Shown: positions 16,943-25,373 of the stretch, one piece after another
Position numbering within the stretch: the first letter of the stretch is position 1
Layout of the letters: each line of letters opens with the position of its first letter
From: JABCPE02 sp963520375
GTDB taxonomy: Bacteria; Bacteroidota; Bacteroidia; Flavobacteriales; Weeksellaceae
Direction of reading: 5' to 3'
NCBI GenBank assembly: GCA_963520375.1
Contig: CAUQQF010000006.1
Location: forward strand, 20,544 to 84,543
Length of the DNA stretch: 64,000 nt
Notes under the pieces: generated by a model
Seen by the model: only the letters and a program-made list of their open reading frames with translations
Database searches by the model: none
Told to the model about the DNA's origin: nothing
Made by a program: the position numbers and the translations under genes

Positions 16943-17737
16943 ATGCAAAATTATTTAGATTTATTACGATATATAAAAGAAAACGGAACAGATAAAACGG
17001 ATAGGACAGGGACGGGAACGCGAAGTGTATTTGGGTATCAGTTGAGATATGATTTGAGTAAAGGATTTCCGCTGGTAACGACTAAGAAAGTTCACCTCAA
17101 ATCCATTATCTACGAACTTCTTTGGTTTTTAAAAGGAGATACGAATGTGAAGTATCTTCAGGAAAATGGTGTTACGATTTGGGATGAATGGGCAGATGCT
17201 GAGGGAAATCTTGGGCCTGTGTATGGCGCTCAGTGGAGAAGCTGGCACGGAGCGGATGGGAAAGTGATAGATCAAATCAGCGAAGTGATAGACCAAATCA
17301 AGAAAAATTCTGACAGCCGCAGGCTCATCGTATCTGCATGGAATGTAGCAGAGCTGCCAAAAATGGCACTGGCTCCTTGTCATGCGATGTTTCAGTTTTA
17401 TGTAGCAGATGGGAAACTGTCTTTGCAGCTCTATCAGAGGAGCGCAGATGTGTTTCTGGGAGTGCCGTTTAACATCGCTAGTTATGCTCTTCTGCTGATG
17501 ATGGTAGCCCAAGTTTGTGATTTGGAAGTTGGTGAGTATGTGCATACTTTTGGTGATGTGCATATTTATAATAATCATTTTGAGCAGGTGGAAAAACAGC
17601 TTTCCCGAGAGCCAAAATCTTTACCGACGATGAAACTTAATCCAGAAATCAAAAATATTTTTGATTTTGATTTTAATGATTTTACACTAGAAAACTATGA
17701 CCCACACCCAGGGATAAAAGCTCCTGTGGCGATTTAA
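16943..17737 (+). CDS. thyA: thymidylate synthase
   Basis: This enzyme methylates dUMP to dTMP with methylenetetrahydrofolate. Its 264 residues equal the E. coli enzyme in length. The nucleophile is Cys146 in LAPCHAMFQF. The phosphate-binding arginines lie in DRTGTGTRS (Arg21) and DSRRLIVSAWN, and the folate/dUMP-site motif SADVFLGVPFNIASYA is intact. The C-terminus PVAI is the usual closing lid. dfrA, which often follows thyA, is absent here, and an unrelated secreted protein comes next. Confidence 0.98.
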   Translation: MQNYLDLLRYIKENGTDKTDRTGTGTRSVFGYQLRYDLSKGFPLVTTKKVHLKSIIYELLWFLKGDTNVKYLQENGVTIWDEWADAEGNLGPVYGAQWRSWHGADGKVIDQISEVIDQIKKNSDSRRLIVSAWNVAELPKMALAPCHAMFQFYVADGKLSLQLYQRSADVFLGVPFNIASYALLLMMVAQVCDLEVGEYVHTFGDVHIYNNHFEQVEKQLSREPKSLPTMKLNPEIKNIFDFDFNDFTLENYDPHPGIKAPVAI

Positions 17738-17775
17738 AATAGGACATTTAAACTAAAAATAGAACACATAAACAA

Positions 17776-18501
17776 ATGAACAAAATACTAATATCAGCCT
17801 TGCTACTGACTGCTGGATATGCTTTTGGACAAATGGAAATAGGCTGGGATAGCAGTAATCTAAAGAAAAAAGTAAAATCTATCAAAGAGACGATGTACTA
17901 TCTTCCAACTGAGGATATGGGAGGTGTAAAGCAAGAAATATCCAATCTCGAAAGGAAAAGAATAACTTATACTTTAGAAGGTGAAAACGAGATGATAATA
18001 TATCATGATGAGAACGACAAGATAATAGAAAAGAGACCATTACCCCAAAATAAAATCCTTAGAGGGAGAATTTTGTATGAAGAACCAAGAGGATTTATTG
18101 ATAATTACGATGATAAAGGGAATATTGTTGAGACTATTTACCTTAGTCAAAATCCTGATATAGTGGCTAAATCATATTACAAATACGATGACAAGGGCAA
18201 TATCATAGAGCAAATCCTTGATGATATTGTAGAAGAGCCTTTGTACAGGAGATTTGTCTTTAAGTACGATAGCAAAGGAAACAGAATCAAGGATATAGTC
18301 TATAATAAGGAAGGGAAAAAAATAGACCAAATCCGATATAAGTACAACAAATACAACGATATTGTGAAGAAAAAATATTACAAAACATCTTTCCAATATC
18401 GATACAAATATGACGAAAAGAATAATTGGATAGAGAGAATCTCTCTAAAACAAAATAAACCATTTATCATAACTAAAAGAGTAATAGAATATTACGACTA
18501 A
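17776..18501 (+). CDS. secreted YD-repeat-like protein, unknown function
   Basis: A signal peptide (MNKILISALLLTAGYAFGQ) is followed by about 220 residues rich in charged and aromatic residues. From about residue 105 there are several short repeats of the form YDDKGNIVE, YKYDDKGNIIE, FKYDSKGNRIK and YKYDEKNNWIE. These resemble the YD/RHS-type beta repeats found in small Bacteroidota surface proteins. There is no toxin or core cage domain, so it is not an Rhs effector. It is A+T-rich relative to thyA upstream. Function unknown. Confidence 0.75.
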   Translation: MNKILISALLLTAGYAFGQMEIGWDSSNLKKKVKSIKETMYYLPTEDMGGVKQEISNLERKRITYTLEGENEMIIYHDENDKIIEKRPLPQNKILRGRILYEEPRGFIDNYDDKGNIVETIYLSQNPDIVAKSYYKYDDKGNIIEQILDDIVEEPLYRRFVFKYDSKGNRIKDIVYNKEGKKIDQIRYKYNKYNDIVKKKYYKTSFQYRYKYDEKNNWIERISLKQNKPFIITKRVIEYYD

Positions 18502-18547
18502 TCTAATGATTATTAATTAAATAAAAAAGAATTAAAATTTATTAACA

Positions 18548-21064
18548 ATGAAAAAGATTTTATTTTCAGCGATGATGCTTGGAGCAGTTTTAGGAAGTAA
18601 TTTTGCCCTTGCACAGACCGAAACTTCTGGTAGAAATGCTCCGTATAGAGCTACTCACAACAAGACTACAGAACTGAAACACACCAAACTAAAGGTGAAA
18701 TTTGACTTTGAAAAAGAGCAAATGCATGGTGAAGAGTGGCTTACAGCATCGCCTCATTTCTATGCATCAGATTCTTTGGTGCTTAATGCAAAAGCAATGC
18801 TTATCCACGAAATAGCTTTGGATAAAAATGGTTCTAAAAAACCTTTGAAATATACTTATTCAGATGATTTGTTGAGAATAAATCTTGATAAACAATATCA
18901 AAAAGGGCAGGACTATACGGTTTATATCAAATATACAGCACGCCCAAATGAGCATAAAGGAAAGGGAAGTGCAGCGATTAACTCTGCGAAAGGGCTTTAT
19001 TTCATCAATGCTCAAGGAAAAGACCCAGACAAGCCAACTCAGATATGGACACAAGGTGAAACAGAGTCTAACTCCGTGTGGTTCCCTACGATAGACAAAC
19101 CAAATCAAAAGACTACGCAGGAGCTCTATATGACGGTTCCAGATAAATTCGTGACCCTTTCTAATGGTATTTTGAAATCTTCTACTAAAGAAAATGGAGG
19201 ACTGAGAACAGACTACTGGGTAATGGACAAAAAACACGCTCCATACCTATTCTTTATGGGAGTGGGAGAGTATGCGATAGTAAAGGATAAATGGAAAAAC
19301 ATAGCAGTAGATTATTATGTAGAGAAGGAATATGAGCCTTATGCAAAACAAATATTCGGGATGACTCCAGAGATGCTGGATTTCTTCTCTAAAAAACTAA
19401 AATACGAATATCCTTGGCAAAAATACGCACAGCTGGTAGGAAGAGACTATGTAAGCGGTGCGATGGAAAATACAACTGCCGTAATCCACGGAGAATATGC
19501 GAACTTAAAGGAAGGCGACCTTGTAGATGAGAATTCTTGGGAACCTGTGATTGCTCACGAGCTGTTCCACCACTGGTTTGGAGATTTGGTAACTGCTGAA
19601 AGCTGGTCTAATCTTACTGTAAATGAGTCTTTTGCGAATTATTCTGAATACCTTTGGAATGAATATAAATACGGAAAAGATGCAGCAGATTATCATTTAA
19701 TGAATGATATTTCGGCATATATTCATAATCCGCTGAATTACAGCAAACATTTGGTGAGATTTGATTATAAGAGCCGTGAGGATATGTTTGACAGCGTATC
19801 TTATAACAAAGGAGGCGGAATTCTTCACATGTTGAGAAATTATCTTGGTGATGAAGCGTTCTTTGAAGGGCTTTCTGATTATTTGAAAACCAATGAATAC
19901 GGAACAGGAGAGGCGCACCAGCTGAGACTTTCTTTAGAAAAAGTTTCTGGAAAAGACCTTAACTGGTTCTTTAATCAGTGGTATTTTAACAGCGGAAACC
20001 CTAAATTAGATGTAAAATATTCTTATGAACCAGTGAAAAAACAAACTGTGGTGACGATTAACCAGACTCAAGACCAATATTTTGAGTTCCCACTTACCAT
20101 AGATATCCACGAAAACGGAAAAGTAAGAAGAGAAAAAGTGTGGGTAGATGCTAAAGCGAAGAATGATTTTACATTCAACACAGCGAAAAGTCCAGAGCTT
20201 ATCAATGTAGATGCAGACGGGCTTCTATTAGCAGAAATTAGCGATACCAAAACTCCTGAACAATACGCTCTACAATATGCTAAAACTAAGGAGTTTAAGA
20301 GCAAATATCTGGCATTAAAAAATGCAGCTGAAAATGCAAAGAAAAATAATAACATCACTTCTGTGAAAACATTGGTATCTGCATTGAAAGATCCGTTTTT
20401 CAGATTGAGAATTCAGGCGCTTGGAGGATTAGATTTATCTAAACCAGAACAGGCAAAACTGGCTCTGTCAGAAGTAGAAAAATTAGCTCAGAAAGACCCT
20501 AAAACATTGGTTCAGGCGGCGGCAATCAAAGCATTGGCTACGACTAAGAACAAGAAATACCTGCCAATCTACGAAAAGGGAATCAGCTCTGTGTCAAACG
20601 CAGTGAAAGCAGCTTCTCTATCAGCTATTTCTATGACAGACCCAGAGAGAGTAAAAGCCCTTGCGGACAAAGTGGATTTATCCAAAGCATCAGAAGAAAC
20701 CATTACACAGCTGTTGCCTACAATCGTGGATAACAAAATCGCGTCGCAGATGCCTTACATAGGGAGAGTGGTGGCATTTTATCCATTCCTAAAATTTCAA
20801 GACGAAAAAGCAGGAGCTACGGCTGAAAAAGGGTTCAACTGGATAATGGAATCTGATAACACAAAGGCTACGGCTGGAGTTGCAAAGATTTTGAAACAAG
20901 TAAAATCTGAAATTCCAGATAATCCAAATGTGAAAATGATGATAGTGCAGATGCTTGAGAATGGACTTGCTAAGAAAACAGAATTACTAAGAGCAAATCC
21001 AAAAAGCGAGAGCATCAACCAGCAAATAAAGTTACTGACAGAAACACTAGAACTTTATAAATAA
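18548..21064 (+). CDS. M1 family zinc aminopeptidase, exported
   Basis: A large periplasmic or surface metallopeptidase (838 residues) with signal peptide (MKKILFSAMMLGAVLGSNFALAQ). The zinc site is complete: His337-Glu338-x-x-His341 (HELFHHWFGD) and Glu360 in NESFANYSEY. The exopeptidase motif of the M1 family appears as SGAMENTT. A C-terminal region with repeated helices (about 590-838) resembles HEAT-like repeats. It removes N-terminal amino acids from peptides and probably serves nutrient acquisition in this amino-acid-using group. It is followed by a hairpin terminator. Confidence 0.93.
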   Translation: MKKILFSAMMLGAVLGSNFALAQTETSGRNAPYRATHNKTTELKHTKLKVKFDFEKEQMHGEEWLTASPHFYASDSLVLNAKAMLIHEIALDKNGSKKPLKYTYSDDLLRINLDKQYQKGQDYTVYIKYTARPNEHKGKGSAAINSAKGLYFINAQGKDPDKPTQIWTQGETESNSVWFPTIDKPNQKTTQELYMTVPDKFVTLSNGILKSSTKENGGLRTDYWVMDKKHAPYLFFMGVGEYAIVKDKWKNIAVDYYVEKEYEPYAKQIFGMTPEMLDFFSKKLKYEYPWQKYAQLVGRDYVSGAMENTTAVIHGEYANLKEGDLVDENSWEPVIAHELFHHWFGDLVTAESWSNLTVNESFANYSEYLWNEYKYGKDAADYHLMNDISAYIHNPLNYSKHLVRFDYKSREDMFDSVSYNKGGGILHMLRNYLGDEAFFEGLSDYLKTNEYGTGEAHQLRLSLEKVSGKDLNWFFNQWYFNSGNPKLDVKYSYEPVKKQTVVTINQTQDQYFEFPLTIDIHENGKVRREKVWVDAKAKNDFTFNTAKSPELINVDADGLLLAEISDTKTPEQYALQYAKTKEFKSKYLALKNAAENAKKNNNITSVKTLVSALKDPFFRLRIQALGGLDLSKPEQAKLALSEVEKLAQKDPKTLVQAAAIKALATTKNKKYLPIYEKGISSVSNAVKAASLSAISMTDPERVKALADKVDLSKASEETITQLLPTIVDNKIASQMPYIGRVVAFYPFLKFQDEKAGATAEKGFNWIMESDNTKATAGVAKILKQVKSEIPDNPNVKMMIVQMLENGLAKKTELLRANPKSESINQQIKLLTETLELYK

Positions 21065-21071
21065 AAACCCA

Positions 21072-21107
21072 AAAAGCTTGACAAATTTTGTCAGGCTTTT
21101 TTGTTTT
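21072..21107 (+). terminator. terminator of the M1 aminopeptidase gene
   Basis: A stem of about twelve pairs (21073-21084 with 21088-21099, one G-U) is followed by T-rich sequence. Confidence 0.8.
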
Positions 21108-21166
21108 TGTAGGTTTTGATGAGTAAAAAACAGCATATTCTTTCGCAGATTTACAGCAAAATAATG

Positions 21167-21174
21167 TATTTTTG
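21167..21174 (+). promoter_or_regulatory. -7 box (TATTTTTG) of the DUF368 gene
   Basis: It lies 18 bases upstream of the start codon. No TTG sits at the ideal distance. Confidence 0.5.
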
Positions 21175-21191
21175 TAGCATATAAGAATTTT

Positions 21192-22118
21192 ATGAAAAGG
21201 ACTTTGAAGGATTATCTATTCATTACACTTCGCGGTGTGGCTATGGGAGCTGCTGATGTGGTGCCTGGGGTTTCTGGGGGGACTATTGCTTTCATATCAG
21301 GGATTTACCAAGAGCTTATAGATTCTATCAATAAAATCAACTTTACAGCAGTAAAAATTTTAAGAAAAGAAGGGGTAAAATCCGCATGGGAGTATATCAA
21401 TGGAAATTTCTTTGTGGCTTTATTTTTGGGGATAGGAATCAGTATTTTATCCCTAGCGAAAGGCATCAAATACCTTTTGGGAACTCATCCGATAGCGGTT
21501 TGGTCTTTCTTCTTTGGGCTGATGATGGCGAGTGTTCTTTTTCTGTGGAAAGATATCAAGAAATGGGATGCTCCAGCAGTTATTGCTATCGTAATAGCTG
21601 CATTTACAGCGTATTATATCACGGTTATTCCTCCATTGGTGAATAATAATGGGTATATTTTCTTGTTCTTTGCAGGGGCTTTGGCTATTTGTGCGATGAT
21701 TTTGCCAGGGATTTCAGGAGCATTTATTTTGGTGCTTTTAGGGGCTTATCATACGGTGCTGAATGCGCTGGATACTTTTGATTTAAAGGTTTTGTCTATT
21801 GTAGGGCTGGGCGCAGTGACAGGGATTTTGAGTTTTTCTAAGGCTTTGAAATGGCTTTTTGAACACAAAAAAAATACCACAATGGCAGGGCTTACAGGCT
21901 TTATCATTGGTTCTCTGAATAAAGTATGGCCATGGAAAGAGGTTTTGGATAAGGAAATAGATGCTCATGGGAAGGAAATTATTTTGCTGGAAAAGAGCGT
22001 GCTGCCTTCGGATTTTGCTGGAGAACCTCAGGTTTTATTGGCAGTGGGGCTGGCTTTTGCGGGGTTTATTTTGATTTATGGAATTGAAAAATGGGCATCA
22101 AAAATGCAAAATGTTTAA
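21192..22118 (+). CDS. DUF368 polyprenyl-phosphate transporter (PopT family)
   Basis: A polytopic membrane protein of 308 residues with about eight to ten helices. The family signature GAADVVPGVSGGTIAFISGIY lies at residues 19-39, and a second inverted copy of the motif is LPGISGAFILVLLGAY near 180. DUF368 proteins were shown to recycle undecaprenyl phosphate across the membrane, which fits the two-fold pseudo-symmetry. It would return the lipid carrier used by peptidoglycan and O-antigen synthesis. A DUF58 gene follows after 15 bases, so the two are probably cotranscribed. Confidence 0.88.
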   Translation: MKRTLKDYLFITLRGVAMGAADVVPGVSGGTIAFISGIYQELIDSINKINFTAVKILRKEGVKSAWEYINGNFFVALFLGIGISILSLAKGIKYLLGTHPIAVWSFFFGLMMASVLFLWKDIKKWDAPAVIAIVIAAFTAYYITVIPPLVNNNGYIFLFFAGALAICAMILPGISGAFILVLLGAYHTVLNALDTFDLKVLSIVGLGAVTGILSFSKALKWLFEHKKNTTMAGLTGFIIGSLNKVWPWKEVLDKEIDAHGKEIILLEKSVLPSDFAGEPQVLLAVGLAFAGFILIYGIEKWASKMQNV

Positions 22119-22133
22119 CCAGCAAGAAAAGAT

Positions 22134-23459
22134 ATGTGGAAGCGTTTTTATATCAATCATAGATTTTTTCATATTCTGACAGGAGTAGGATTATGCTATG
22201 TTTTGGCGTTTTTCTTTCCAAAACTTACATGGTTTGCTCATGGTTTTTTGTGTCTTTTAGTGGTGCTTTTTATCGTGGATTCGATGCTTTTGTTTAACCA
22301 AAAAGATGCAATCTATTCCCAAAGAATTTTGCCTGAAAAATTGTCTAATGGCGATGAAAACTCCGTGAAAATAGACATTAAGAATAATTATCCATTTTGG
22401 GTGGATTTGAAAATTATAGATGAAATTCCATTCCAGTTCCAAAAAAGGGATTTTTTGATAAAAAAGACCATTTTGCCACAGGGAAGTTCGTTTTTTGAAT
22501 ATATTTTAATCCCGAAAGAAAGGGGAGAGTATGTCTTTGGAGGGCTGAATATTTTTGCTAAAAGTCCTATTGGTCTTGTTTCTAGAAAATTTATTTTTCA
22601 GAAAGAAGCCTCTTTGCCGAGTTATCCTTCTTTTGTTCATCTTCGTAAGTATGAGCTGATGGCTCTTCAGAACGAGTTTTTGCTTGGTGGGATTAAAAAA
22701 ATCCGAAAACTGGGGCATACGATGGAGTTTGAGCAGATACGGGATTATGTGCAAGGAGACGATATAAGGAGTATCAACTGGAAGGCTACTTCTAAGGCTA
22801 ACAAGCTGATGGTCAATCAGTACCAAGATGAAAGATCCCAAAGAATCTATATGCTGATAGATAAAGGAAGGACGATGCAGATGCCTTTCCAGGGGCTGAG
22901 TCTCTTGGATTATTCCATAAATGCAGTGATGGCGCTTTCGCATATCATTTTGAAGAAGAGCGACCGAGCGGGGATGATGACTTTTTCCCAAAAGACAGAG
23001 AATAAGGTTCAGGCGGAGCAAAAGTCTGGTCAGCTGAAAAAAATATCAGAGGCGCTTTATAACATCAAAACCAATTTTTATGAAAGTGATTTCAGCCGAC
23101 TTTATCAAGATGTGAAAACCTCCATCAACCAAAGAAGTCTGGTGCTGCTTTTTACTAATTTTGAAACACTGGATGCCGTTAATAGACAAATGAAATACTT
23201 GCGTGGCATTGCGAGAAATCACCTTTTGGTAGTTATCTTTTTTAAAAATTCTGAACTAAATGATTTAATGAATAAAAAGCCAGAAAATATTCAGGAAGTC
23301 TATGATGAGATTATCGCTGAAAAGCTGGAATTTGAGAAAAAATTGATTATCCAAGAGCTGAGAAAATACGGAATATTCACGATTTACACACTTCCAGAAA
23401 ATCTAAATATAGAGGTGATAAACAAATATCTGGAAATCAAAGCAAGAGGAATTTTATAG
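22134..23459 (+). CDS. DUF58 domain protein
   Basis: Two N-terminal membrane helices (residues 10-55) precede an extracytoplasmic beta region and the DUF58 signature (EFEQIRDYVQGDDIRSINWK, residues about 200-220). A von Willebrand-A-like fold follows with the motif LIDKGRTM and KKSDRAGMMTFS. Members usually sit beside MoxR ATPase and BatA/BatB genes. Here it stands with the DUF368 transporter instead, and no moxR is in the window. The function of the family is unsettled: cell envelope integrity or chaperone-like. A stable hairpin follows. Confidence 0.87.
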   Translation: MWKRFYINHRFFHILTGVGLCYVLAFFFPKLTWFAHGFLCLLVVLFIVDSMLLFNQKDAIYSQRILPEKLSNGDENSVKIDIKNNYPFWVDLKIIDEIPFQFQKRDFLIKKTILPQGSSFFEYILIPKERGEYVFGGLNIFAKSPIGLVSRKFIFQKEASLPSYPSFVHLRKYELMALQNEFLLGGIKKIRKLGHTMEFEQIRDYVQGDDIRSINWKATSKANKLMVNQYQDERSQRIYMLIDKGRTMQMPFQGLSLLDYSINAVMALSHIILKKSDRAGMMTFSQKTENKVQAEQKSGQLKKISEALYNIKTNFYESDFSRLYQDVKTSINQRSLVLLFTNFETLDAVNRQMKYLRGIARNHLLVVIFFKNSELNDLMNKKPENIQEVYDEIIAEKLEFEKKLIIQELRKYGIFTIYTLPENLNIEVINKYLEIKARGIL

Positions 23460-23465
23460 CTAATA

Positions 23466-23500
23466 AAAAGGTCAGTCACAAAATGTGGCTGACCTTTACA
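23466..23500. terminator. hairpin between the DUF58 gene and ychF
   Basis: A fourteen-pair perfect stem (AAAGGTCAGTCACA, 23467-23480, with 23484-23497) has only a short T-run. It separates convergent genes. Confidence 0.75.
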
Positions 23501-23535
23501 TTAAAAATAATATGAGAAAAATTCATTAACAATAA

Positions 23536-24627
23536 TTAGACATTAAATCTAAAATGCATAATGTCACCATCTTGTACGATGTATTCTTTACCTTCTACGG
23601 AGAGTTTTCCTGCTTCTTTTACTTTTAGTTCAGAACCATAGTGTATGAAATCTTCGTATTTCATCACTTCTGCACGGATAAATCCTTTTTCGAAATCAGA
23701 GTGAATCACTCCTGCTGCCTGTGGTGCAGTCCAGCCGATACCGATAGTCCATGCTCTCACTTCTTTGACACCAGCAGTGAAGTAGGTCTGAAGTTTTAGC
23801 AAATGATAAGCTTGGCGGATAAGACGATTGACACCTGGTTCTTTTAGCCCTAGTTCTTCCAAGAAAATTTGGCGTTCTTCATAAGTTTCCAGTTCGTTGA
23901 TATCAGCTTCTATCTGTGCTGCAATTACCAGAGTATCAGAACCTTCTTTGGCTGCCATCTCTTCTATTTTAGCAATCCAAGGATTTCCGTTTCGGATAGA
24001 GTCCTCATCTACATTGCACACATAGAGAACAGGTTTTTTAGTCAAAAGATGAATTTCATCAATGATTGATTTAGCAAAGTCATCCGCAGGGAATTCTCTT
24101 GCATTTTTTCCACTTTCTATGAACTCGTTTAGTTTTACGAGAGTTTCATAAGTCTGAACATCTTCTTTTTTACCAGATTTTATTTGTTTTTTAGCTTTTT
24201 CTATAGCCTTTCCAAGAACTTCTAAGTCCTTGAGCTGTAGTTCTATATCTATGATTTCTTTGTCTCTCAGTGGGTCTACAGAACCTTCCACATGGACGAT
24301 GTTTCCGTTTTCAAAACATCTAAGCATATGGATGATGGCATCACACTCACGGATGTTTGCAAGAAACTGATTTCCAAGACCTTCTCCCTTGCTCGCTCCT
24401 TTTACCAGCCCTGCGATGTCTACAATCTCTACTACGGTAGGAAGGACACGCTCTGGTTTTACTATTTTCTCTAATTCGAACAGTCTAGGATCTGGCACAG
24501 AAACTGTTCCTACATTGGGTTCTATGGTACAGAAAGGATAGTTTGCTGACTGTGCTTTAGCGTTACTCAAACAATTAAAAAGGGTAGATTTTCCTACATT
24601 GGGCAGGCCCACAATTCCACATTTCAT
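23536..24627 (-). CDS. ychF: ribosome-associated ATPase YchF (OLA1 family)
   Basis: An Obg-related P-loop protein of 363 residues. G1 is GLPNVGKSTLFN at the N-terminus and G3 lies in VDIAGLVKGASKGEGLGNQF. The family's altered G4, which favours ATP over GTP, reads YVCNVDED. A TGS domain closes the protein (AWTIGIGWTAPQAAGVIHSDFEKGFIRAEV). It binds the 70S ribosome and dampens stress responses. It is a single gene with two possible -7 boxes upstream. Confidence 0.96.
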   Translation of the reverse strand: MKCGIVGLPNVGKSTLFNCLSNAKAQSANYPFCTIEPNVGTVSVPDPRLFELEKIVKPERVLPTVVEIVDIAGLVKGASKGEGLGNQFLANIRECDAIIHMLRCFENGNIVHVEGSVDPLRDKEIIDIELQLKDLEVLGKAIEKAKKQIKSGKKEDVQTYETLVKLNEFIESGKNAREFPADDFAKSIIDEIHLLTKKPVLYVCNVDEDSIRNGNPWIAKIEEMAAKEGSDTLVIAAQIEADINELETYEERQIFLEELGLKEPGVNRLIRQAYHLLKLQTYFTAGVKEVRAWTIGIGWTAPQAAGVIHSDFEKGFIRAEVMKYEDFIHYGSELKVKEAGKLSVEGKEYIVQDGDIMHFRFNV

Positions 24628-24650
24628 AAATTTATATTTTATTCAAAAGG

Positions 24651-24683
24651 CAAATATACCTTGTTTTACCATCTGCAAAGATA
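24651..24683 (-). promoter_or_regulatory. two candidate -7 boxes of ychF
   Basis: On the minus strand TATATTTG (24658-24651) and TATCTTTG (24683-24676) lie 24 and 49 bases upstream of the start. Confidence 0.5.
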
Positions 24684-24752
24684 AAAAATATTATCGATTA
24701 TTTAGACAATATGCATTCTATAAAATGAAACTAGGCTGATTTAATATTTTCA

Positions 24753-24760
24753 TATATTTG
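24753..24760 (+). promoter_or_regulatory. -7 box (TATATTTG) of the lipoprotein gene
   Basis: It lies 24 bases upstream of the ATG at 24784. Confidence 0.5.
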
Positions 24761-24783
24761 TTACAAGTTATATAAATTGGATT

Positions 24784-25299
24784 ATGAAAAAACTTTTGAT
24801 GTTGTCTTTGTTTTTTATGATTTTTTCTTGTTCAGAAAAAAAGATAGTATTATCTCCTAATGACAAACTATCAATTATGTATGGAGAAGGATATTTAATT
24901 GATTTTGAAAATAAGAAATTGATAGTGAATCATTTTAATATATTTAATGATTATTCTGAGTGTCCAGAGTATTCTGAATTTCCACATATGGCGACAATAA
25001 AAATAAATTTGTCAAAAAAGGAAATAGATTATTTAAATAGTTTATATATCAAATATGATATTGATAATATAAATGGATATATGGAAGAAGCTGAAATATT
25101 TTCGAGTAAAAATAGTGCATACATAATGTTTGGTAAAAATCATAGAATCTCGATTTATGAGGGTTATGCCGAAACTAATACAAATAGAAAAGTTATTAAT
25201 TACTTAAATGAAATAAATAAGTTTTTAGATGAAAAAATGAAAGATGACAGCTTGTATCAGAAAAGTATAAAAAAGATAAAATCAGCAAGAAGGTTATAG
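24784..25299 (+). CDS. lipoprotein of unknown function
   Basis: A signal peptide with lipobox (MKKLLMLSLFFMIFSCSEKK; lipid anchor at Cys16) is followed by about 155 residues that match no family I know. The segment HMATIKINLSKKEIDYLNSLY resembles the start of small immunity-like or stress lipoproteins, but this is weak. Base composition is well below the window average, which points to a lineage-specific or acquired gene. It is isolated between ychF and the TamA-like gene, with its own promoter box and a shared terminator. Confidence 0.7.
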   Translation: MKKLLMLSLFFMIFSCSEKKIVLSPNDKLSIMYGEGYLIDFENKKLIVNHFNIFNDYSECPEYSEFPHMATIKINLSKKEIDYLNSLYIKYDIDNINGYMEEAEIFSSKNSAYIMFGKNHRISIYEGYAETNTNRKVINYLNEINKFLDEKMKDDSLYQKSIKKIKSARRL

Positions 25300-25329
25300 C
25301 TATTTTAATTTCTTAAAAGTTAGATAAAT

Positions 25330-25367
25330 AAAAAAGGTTCAAGACAAAATATCTTGAACCTTTTTTA
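25330..25367. terminator. bidirectional terminator
   Basis: A perfect fifteen-pair stem (25330-25344 with 25352-25366) lies between the convergent lipoprotein and TamA-like genes. Confidence 0.9.
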
Positions 25368-25373
25368 GTAAGT

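Noticed and set aside
22506..23021. 171-codon open frame on the minus strand
   Set aside because: It is antisense to the DUF58 gene, and no known domain is visible.
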